From: CAYNSX01 sp964400165 | GTDB lineage: Bacteria > Armatimonadota > Hebobacteria > CAYNSX01 | Assembly (NCBI GenBank): GCA_964400165.1 | Contig: CAYNSX010000004.1 | Location: 1-64,000 of the forward strand | Direction: 5' to 3' | DNA length: 64,000 bases | Shown: positions 58,085 to 64,000 of the stretch, piece by piece | Numbering within the stretch: position 1 is the stretch's first letter | Layout: each line of letters opens with the position of its first letter | Translations under genes and position numbers: made by a program | The notes under the pieces: generated by a model | The model's input: the letters and a program-made list of their open reading frames with translations, nothing else | What the model was told of the DNA's origin: nothing | Database searches by the model: none

Positions 58085-61000
58085 TCAGAGGGGCAGTTGC
58101 GCCGCCCGCGTAATGAAAACTGCCATTTGGGCGCGGGTAACGATGTTCGCCGGCTTATATGTGCCGTCCGGGAATCCGGCTGTAATGCCCTTGCTGACGA
58201 TGTATTCGATGAACTTGTAGGACGGGTGCGCGCACGAGACATCCGAGAAGCGCTCGCTGCCGCACGCTGGGGGAGTGAAAGCAGCAAGGTCGAGGTCGGC
58301 CAGGTCGCGCACGCGCGCAAGGAACACTGCCATCGCGCCGCGGCTGACGAAGTTGCCCGGTTTGTAGGTGCCATCCGGAAAGCCCGCGGCAATCCCCTTG
58401 CTGACAATGTACTCGATGAATTTGTAGGACGGGTGAGTGCACGAGAGATCGGAGAAGGTCTCACTGGCGCACGCTGGCGGCGCGAAAGAAGCGAAGTCGC
58501 CAAGCGTCAAATTTGCTGCCCGCGCCATGAAGACCGCCATCGCGCTGCGACTGACCATGCTGTCGGGGTGAAAGGAGCCGTCAGGGAACCCAGAAGCGAT
58601 GGCGGCACGCGATACGGCTTCAATGAATTGGAATGCCCAGTAGCCGCAGGGGACATCGGAGAAGGAGTCGGCAGTTTGCTTCACAGCGTAGGAGACCGTG
58701 TCTTCCGAGGTCAGGCCACCCCAATCGGTGACGCGCAGCCGCACCGTGGTGACGCCAAGCGGCAACTCTATGACCTTGCGCTCGCCTTGCTCGTCAACGG
58801 TACCATCGTTTCCGAAATCCCACTCGAAGAAGGCAATGTTGTCGTTCGTGTGGGGCAGCGAGTCGAAGTCGGACGACCGCGTCCCATCGAGGAGTATTGT
58901 GCCAGCGGTCGCCTGGCAGCCGACGACGGTCGTCACATCGGGGCCGGCATCCGCTATCGGCTGCCGGTTCCCGCCCACCGCGACGAAGACCTCGCGTTGC
59001 AGCGCAGAATCGCGACCGAATCCGTTCGACACAGTGATCAGGGCCTCGCCGGAGTCAACAGCGGTGACAAGGCCGTCCGAAGTCACGGTGGCCACGGTCG
59101 GATCGGAAGTGGCAAACGACGTGCCGGTCGTCGTATCTGTCAGGTCGCGCCATAGCTGATCATTGAAGAGGCCCGTCACTTGGAGCGGTTGGCTCTCTCC
59201 CATGTTTGCAAAGCGGATCGCGTCGGGCTGCACGACCAGATCAGCAAGGATCGCGTTTGGCATAGCGGTGACTGTGACCGCGGGGGAAGTGACCAGCGAA
59301 CCATCTGCCAGCTGCCCCGCGGCCGAGATGGTGATGGGGCCGGAAGCGTTCGCCGATACCTGGTATGAAACAGTCCACGGGCTGCTCCCGGCCGGGTCGA
59401 GGACGACCGTGTCGTCGACTCCGAGCACGACCAGGCTTTGAGGCGCGATCCCATTGTCAGCGACGACCGTTACACTCACGCTGCTGCCGCTTTCGACTTG
59501 CGTCCCCCCCAATGGGGCCGTGATATGCAATTGCCCATGCGAGGAGGGCCGCAACCTCGACGTGCCGGACACTGCACGCGGGGCCGCGCTCAACCTGGAT
59601 AGGGCTGATGGTGCTGGTGGGAATGCGAAGGTCGCGGTATAGCTCGGGGTGTTGAGCAGCGCAAGAACGCGATCCCGGTACACCGGGCTCGTTGTGTTCG
59701 CGGGGTGATTGAAGTCGCAGCCCTGAAACACATCGTACGCTCCGGACGGAAGCCCTCCCCGCTGGCTGTATGCGGACACGATCCCATCGCTCGATGCACC
59801 TGAGAACACCGTATCCCATACCCCACACGCCGTATCCACGCCGCCGGCAGCGCATAGTGACCAGGTCTTAATGGCAAAGGAAAAGAAAACCCTCGCGTCA
59901 ATGGAAAGACAGAACAACGCTTCACAGCCAAATCCGGCGTGCCCAATGAGCGCGTGAGTGGGGATTCCAGTCGCGCCCATGTCCAAAATAGCCCGATTGC
60001 CAGGGACAAGGTCGTTCACTGCGCCCTGGTCGATTGGCAATCCTGCCTGGGCCATCAGCCAAGTCAGATATTCGCCGCATAGCAAATGATTATCACGCAT
60101 GTCGACGAGAGCGAGGGCGAGTCCTGACCCGAAGTGAGGGGTGTCAAGCGTAATGAGCTTGTGAACATCGCCCTGCATGAGGTTATCTCGGCGCCGGTAT
60201 TCGGGCTGGTTGAAATACACCCGCGTCAGGACGCCGCCCATACTGTGTCCCACAATATCGGCGCCCATGACAGCGACTCCCGGGCGCCGCAGCTTGAACA
60301 GCGCAATTGCTTGAGCCACCGCGGTTCTCGGGACCAGAGCATTGGCAGCGAAGGAGAGCGCACTGCCTCGAGTGGAGGGATCGTTGTCGGAATCCCCGTC
60401 GTAGTCCGCGATCCACATCACGAATCGGGAATCTTGTATGAATGATGTAAAGAACGGTGCCTGACCTTGAGACCAAGTGTCCGCGTTGGACCAGACACCA
60501 TGGAGCAGTACCACCGGAGGGCGGTGAATTTCGATGGATGTGTCCGGAAGCGTTTGTGCAGAGCCTCCCGCCGGATAGAAAGTCGCGTGCAACACGACAC
60601 TGCGGGTGGCGCGAAATGCGTCGCCGGGCGCGCTCATGCGCACGAAGTCGGCCGGCGCCCGGTAATAGGCAAAGGCGAATTTCCCCCGCGAGGTGTTCAC
60701 CACCGGCACTGTCAGCGCCAGTCGTGGGTCGGAGCGATTGGCGAAGTACAGGCCGCCGCCCTCGTTAGTGTTCGCCTCATTCTGGACTGCAAAAGCCACC
60801 GTCCCGTCGGCGGTAGCCGGCAAGCGCAAGAGCACTGTCGCTTGACCGTCCGCCGCGACGCCACGTCGCGGGCCGCCGCCGACGGCTAACACCTCGGCGG
60901 CAGTGACGGTATTGCCGGTGCTGCCAACGAACTCCGGCCAGGCGTCGAGCCGCTGGACGGGTCCGCGAACTGCGCGATTCGGACCGGTCGTGAATGCTAC

Positions 61001-62443
61001 CGTGGCGTAGTTGGAATAGCCGACCGGGTAGTCGTAGTACAAGGCAGTGCCCGTCACGAACACGGTCGCCCCATCGGGGCTGACAGCGAGCGCCGTATTG
61101 GTCTCCCAGTTCGAATGTGTCTCCCACAGCTGCTTCCCGGTGGCGGTGCTGTAGGCGACGGTGGCGAAGGCGTCGACGGGGCCTCCACGGGTGATCCCCG
61201 TCACTAACACAGCCCTACCATCCGGGCTGACGGCCATCGCACTCGACAGCCCCAGCGCCGTGTCGATGTACCGCGCCTCCCAGCGCTGCGTGCCAGTGGC
61301 AGCGTCGTAAGCAACGGTGGCGCAGTCGGATTTCCAGTTGAAACTATTCACCCAGAACCCCGCCGAGGACCCCGTCACGAACACGTTCGCCCCGTCCGGG
61401 CTGACTGCGGCGTCGATCGCCTGGTCGTGCCAATTGATAGGTCCGTCGTAGCGCGACTCCCACAGTTGCGCACCAGTGGCCGCGCTGTAGGCGAGAGTGA
61501 CGTAGTCGTAGTCGGGGTCCGGGCCGCCGCCCAAAACGGATCCCACCACGAAAACTATCGCCCCGCCCGGGCTGGCAACGATGGCGGCCACGAACGCTCC
61601 CCCAAAGTCCTCCCCGCAGTAGTGGGCCACCGGAATCGTCGGCAACTCCGTCCACAGTAGGGCCCCGTTTGCGGCGTTCAAAGCCACGGTGCTGATACAT
61701 GAACCACTCCCCGTCACGAACACCGCCCCCCCGTCAGGGCTGACGGCGATGGCTTTCCCCGGACTCGTAATATAGGCGTCATTGACTTGCGCCTGCCAGC
61801 GCTGCGCGCCGGAAGCGGCGTTGTAAGCGACGGTGGTTAATCCCCCGACCCCGGTGATGAACACGGTTGCCCCGTCCGGGCTGACGGCGAGGACCTTTTC
61901 AGGACTGAGGCCCTGATTCGGCCCCTGGGTCCCATTTTCGTACCGCGCCTCCCAGACTTGCGCGCCGGTGGCAGCGCTGTAAGCGAGAGTGACGTGATCC
62001 CAGCCGGGATCCGCGACGCTTTTCGAAGTCCCCGTCACGAAAACTGTCGCCCCGTCCGGGCTGACGGCGGCGGCCACCGCTCGGTCGTCCGCATTGTTCG
62101 GCCCGTTGTAGCGCGACTCCCACAATTGCGCGCCGGTGGCAGCGTCGTAGGCGACGGTGTCGTAGTCGGGGTCACCGCGGTTTTCATCGTTTGCCCAGTA
62201 CGACCCCGTCACAAAAACAGTAGCACCGCCGGAGCTGACGGCGACGGCGGTCGCGCCTTCAAAGCGGTGGGTCTCCGACAGCACATCCCAGAGCACCGAT
62301 ACCGGCCCTTCAAGTGTGTATGTGCCCTGGAGGCCACTGCCCATGGCCGGCGCCGGGGCGCGGGTCAACAGCCCCAAAGACCCCAGCAGAACCACTCCGG
62401 CCGCGAAGAGCCGTGGTATGCGCTGCGCCCGGTAGCCCCTCAT
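58085..62443 (-). CDS. Giant surface protein: propeller, lipase-like, Ig/PKD and triple SLH domains
   Basis: A 1452-residue exported protein. ATG 62443 (MRGYRAQRIPRLF) follows AAGGGGGC and leads a signal peptide; the much longer upstream frame overlaps the glycosyltransferase gene and is not coding. Residues ~50-480 contain eight SPDGATVFVTG-type blades, each near TVAYD and AATGAQLWE, consistent with an eight-bladed propeller. Residues ~640-800 are an alpha/beta-hydrolase: HG at 648-649 and GHSMGG at 732-737 as in lipases and PGAP1-like esterases. Bacterial Ig-like and PKD modules follow. Three SLH repeats at the C-terminus (e.g. KGIAAGFPDGTYKPGNFVSR) would attach it to the cell wall. Confidence 0.85.
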   Translation of the reverse strand: MRGYRAQRIPRLFAAGVVLLGSLGLLTRAPAPAMGSGLQGTYTLEGPVSVLWDVLSETHRFEGATAVAVSSGGATVFVTGSYWANDENRGDPDYDTVAYDAATGAQLWESRYNGPNNADDRAVAAAVSPDGATVFVTGTSKSVADPGWDHVTLAYSAATGAQVWEARYENGTQGPNQGLSPEKVLAVSPDGATVFITGVGGLTTVAYNAASGAQRWQAQVNDAYITSPGKAIAVSPDGGAVFVTGSGSCISTVALNAANGALLWTELPTIPVAHYCGEDFGGAFVAAIVASPGGAIVFVVGSVLGGGPDPDYDYVTLAYSAATGAQLWESRYDGPINWHDQAIDAAVSPDGANVFVTGSSAGFWVNSFNWKSDCATVAYDAATGTQRWEARYIDTALGLSSAMAVSPDGRAVLVTGITRGGPVDAFATVAYSTATGKQLWETHSNWETNTALAVSPDGATVFVTGTALYYDYPVGYSNYATVAFTTGPNRAVRGPVQRLDAWPEFVGSTGNTVTAAEVLAVGGGPRRGVAADGQATVLLRLPATADGTVAFAVQNEANTNEGGGLYFANRSDPRLALTVPVVNTSRGKFAFAYYRAPADFVRMSAPGDAFRATRSVVLHATFYPAGGSAQTLPDTSIEIHRPPVVLLHGVWSNADTWSQGQAPFFTSFIQDSRFVMWIADYDGDSDNDPSTRGSALSFAANALVPRTAVAQAIALFKLRRPGVAVMGADIVGHSMGGVLTRVYFNQPEYRRRDNLMQGDVHKLITLDTPHFGSGLALALVDMRDNHLLCGEYLTWLMAQAGLPIDQGAVNDLVPGNRAILDMGATGIPTHALIGHAGFGCEALFCLSIDARVFFSFAIKTWSLCAAGGVDTACGVWDTVFSGASSDGIVSAYSQRGGLPSGAYDVFQGCDFNHPANTTSPVYRDRVLALLNTPSYTATFAFPPAPSALSRLSAAPRAVSGTSRLRPSSHGQLHITAPLGGTQVESGSSVSVTVVADNGIAPQSLVVLGVDDTVVLDPAGSSPWTVSYQVSANASGPITISAAGQLADGSLVTSPAVTVTAMPNAILADLVVQPDAIRFANMGESQPLQVTGLFNDQLWRDLTDTTTGTSFATSDPTVATVTSDGLVTAVDSGEALITVSNGFGRDSALQREVFVAVGGNRQPIADAGPDVTTVVGCQATAGTILLDGTRSSDFDSLPHTNDNIAFFEWDFGNDGTVDEQGERKVIELPLGVTTVRLRVTDWGGLTSEDTVSYAVKQTADSFSDVPCGYWAFQFIEAVSRAAIASGFPDGSFHPDSMVSRSAMAVFMARAANLTLGDFASFAPPACASETFSDLSCTHPSYKFIEYIVSKGIAAGFPDGTYKPGNFVSRGAMAVFLARVRDLADLDLAAFTPPACGSERFSDVSCAHPSYKFIEYIVSKGITAGFPDGTYKPANIVTRAQMAVFITRAAQLPL

Positions 62444-62565
62444 GGCTTCAGCCCCCTTGTGGCAAGCCAACATGCCAATGCCCTGACTTCGTGCGCGGCG
62501 CCTCAATCCCTGCCACCCTGCCCCTGCCCTGCGTAGCCCGGAGGGCGAAGCAGGGTCCCTGGTCC

Positions 62566-63996
62566 CTAGAGTTTGTACAGCAGGGCGATGTCGGGGACAT
62601 CCTGCGGGCCGCGCAGCAGAATCTGTTCGAGCCGCAAGAACCGCTCGCTGAACTGCTTGAGGAACGCCTCTTTCGTGAAGTCCTGCGCCTTGCGGCGCGC
62701 GTCGGCGCCAAGTCGGGCTCGCAACGCCGGGTCGCGGATGAGTTGCTGGGTGCGGTCGAGCAGGTCGTCCGTCGAGTTGAAGAGATAGCCGTTGTCGCCG
62801 TGGTCGACGCTCTCCGACAAGCCGCCGCCGTTGAAGACGATGGGCACGGCACCGTTCTGCATCGCCTCGACGGTGGTCATCCCGAAGTGTTCGGTCAGGC
62901 GCGGGTCGGTCTCGCCCAGGCCGGTCAGATTCCAGAAGATGCCGGCGTTGCGATACAACTCGGCGATGGTCGGTTGCGGCACATTGGCGTCGACGGTGAT
63001 GGGCAGGCGCGTCTCCTGCGCGCGCTGCACGACGCGGCGGTAATACGGGTCCTCCGTGTTCGCGCCGCCGGCGATGGCGAGGCGCCAGCCGTCCTTCACG
63101 ACGCCCTGGCGCTTGTCGAGTTGCACGAACGCCTCGACGCACTCCAGCTGTTTCTTGTGGCCGGCCCGCTCGAAGCGCCCGATGGCGATGATGAGCGGCT
63201 GCTTCTCGCCGCGCTCGACCGGTGGGAAATCGACGGGCGGATAGAGCCGAAAGTCGGCGAGCAGCCCCCAGCGCAAAAAGAGGTGCGATTCGCAGAAGCG
63301 CGAACTGGCGATGAGCCAGTCGTATTTGTCGGCGAAAAAGTAGTGGTCGCGCGGGAACTCGGGGAAGTGACAGGCGAAGATGGAAAACGCCGCCCGCGGG
63401 TAAACATGCGCCACCATATTGGCGTTGACGAACACATCGAGGGCTTCGCTGCGCTCGCTGACCAGCGTGAAGATGTTGGGCACCGGCGGGCGAATGACCG
63501 TCGGGTCGATGTGGAAACTGTCGGCGAACGGCGGCAACTCGATCGTCTCGACCGTCGCGCCCTTGAGCGGCAGGTGATACCACTGGCGGACGCGGTCGAG
63601 GTCGATGGGCTTGTTGACGAGATAGCGCACGGGGTGCCGTTCCAGAATCCAATCGGCGATGGTGGCGAAGTACTTCTGCCCGCCGCCTGGGTAGTGGAAG
63701 GCGCGGTCGTAGATGCCCACTTCCAGGTGCGGTGACTTCGACAGCCAGCGCCGCACGCGCGTCACCAGCCGGACACCCTCATCGAAACCGAAGTGCCGAA
63801 TGACCAAGTCCGCCGCCGCCCGCGCCACCGGCTCCGCTTTCGCGCCATGCGCCTTGAAGAGTTTCACCACGCCCTCGGCGAGCGACCAGAGCAGCGTGTA
63901 GCGCTCACCGGTGATGAACGCATGCGTGCGCGGGATCATCTCGACGAATCGGTCGGGGCGGTGGCGGGCGAGCCACAGGAAGCGGTTGCGATTCAT
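62566..63996 (-). CDS. Glycosyltransferase family 4-like protein
   Basis: At least 476 residues; ATG 63996 is 4 nt from the window end, so the true start may lie outside. The C-terminal Rossmann domain is typical of GT4 enzymes: IAIGRFERAGHKKQLECVEAF, then HFGMTTVEAMQNGAVPIVFNGGG with the conserved Glu-x7-Glu-like pattern. The N-terminal half has sugar-acceptor features (GIYDRAFHYPGGGQKYF). It probably adds sugars to cell-surface polysaccharide, in line with the reductase at 57044. Confidence 0.85.
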   Translation of the reverse strand: MNRNRFLWLARHRPDRFVEMIPRTHAFITGERYTLLWSLAEGVVKLFKAHGAKAEPVARAAADLVIRHFGFDEGVRLVTRVRRWLSKSPHLEVGIYDRAFHYPGGGQKYFATIADWILERHPVRYLVNKPIDLDRVRQWYHLPLKGATVETIELPPFADSFHIDPTVIRPPVPNIFTLVSERSEALDVFVNANMVAHVYPRAAFSIFACHFPEFPRDHYFFADKYDWLIASSRFCESHLFLRWGLLADFRLYPPVDFPPVERGEKQPLIIAIGRFERAGHKKQLECVEAFVQLDKRQGVVKDGWRLAIAGGANTEDPYYRRVVQRAQETRLPITVDANVPQPTIAELYRNAGIFWNLTGLGETDPRLTEHFGMTTVEAMQNGAVPIVFNGGGLSESVDHGDNGYLFNSTDDLLDRTQQLIRDPALRARLGADARRKAQDFTKEAFLKQFSERFLRLEQILLRGPQDVPDIALLYKL

Positions 63997-64000
63997 CAGC

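Noticed and set aside
62444..63652. N-terminal extension of the SLH protein to a 1855-residue frame
   Set aside because: The extension overlaps the glycosyltransferase gene in another frame and has no protein-like composition.

Overview
This is a GC-rich, gene-dense bacterial chromosome segment with 53 protein-coding calls, one tRNA and several dispersed intergenic repeat families. The envelope genes point to a diderm (two-membrane) bacterium: an LptD-like barrel, a YjbH-like protein, a MetA-type barrel and another large outer-membrane barrel. Other families are common in Terrabacteria: a SpoIVB-type S55 peptidase, DUF5693, a DUF348-G5-3D (YabE-like) protein and S-layer-homology (SLH) domains. 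I infer an uncultivated diderm lineage, possibly Armatimonadota-like, but no rRNA or marker set is present to settle this. UGA is an ordinary stop codon in many genes here and is probably recoded as selenocysteine in one.

Layout. 1-7.96 kb (minus strand): S55 peptidase, a secreted protein, two zinc-ribbon membrane proteins, a DUF5693 membrane protein and alaS. 8.2-11.2 kb (plus): an EamA permease flanked by palindromes, secG, tRNA-Leu(GAG) and a GAF/HD-GYP protein with a broken HD motif. 11.3-12.95 kb: a strongly folded intergenic region that may be a non-coding RNA, then a degenerate sigma-54-activator-like gene behind an attenuator-like leader. 13.1-19.9 kb (plus): a split transketolase interrupted by a four-helix-bundle (S23) cassette, an aspartate kinase-diaminopimelate decarboxylase fusion, a TSUP permease and an outer-membrane protein behind a DtxR-like operator. 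19.9-24.3 kb (minus): a TolB-like propeller, a probable selenocysteine peroxiredoxin, DUF309, a second peroxiredoxin and an aquaporin. 24.4-32.2 kb: FBP aldolase/phosphatase, a BNR protein, two orphan exported proteins, mrp, a thiamine-binding-type protein, a nuclease and a 3D-domain protein. 32.3-37.1 kb (minus): an outer-membrane barrel, a copper-amine-oxidase-N-like protein and a transglutaminase-like protein with a pentanucleotide repeat at its start. 37.2-41.05 kb: glcDEF. 41.1-43.2 kb: a lower-GC restriction-modification pair. 43.2-54.8 kb: creatininase, YjbH-like and LptD-like proteins, then exported proteins including an M6 metalloprotease. 54.9-64 kb: coaE, rpsA, an NDP-sugar reductase, a giant SLH protein with a hydrolase domain, and a glycosyltransferase.

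How the genes work together. Much of the window builds or decorates the envelope (LptD-like, YjbH-like, barrels, SLH protein, sugar reductase, glycosyltransferase). The exported M6 protease and its neighbour share a C-terminal module that looks like a surface-sorting or Ig-like tail. The peroxiredoxin operon next to an aquaporin suggests peroxide handling. glcDEF, the split transketolase and the FBP aldolase/phosphatase belong to central and C2 carbon metabolism. The observations I rate highest are the in-frame UGA at the peroxidatic position of a peroxiredoxin, the apparent depletion of ACGT outside a few lower-GC genes, the folded region at 11.4-11.6 kb, the attenuator-like leader, and the metal-box promoter at 19.0 kb.
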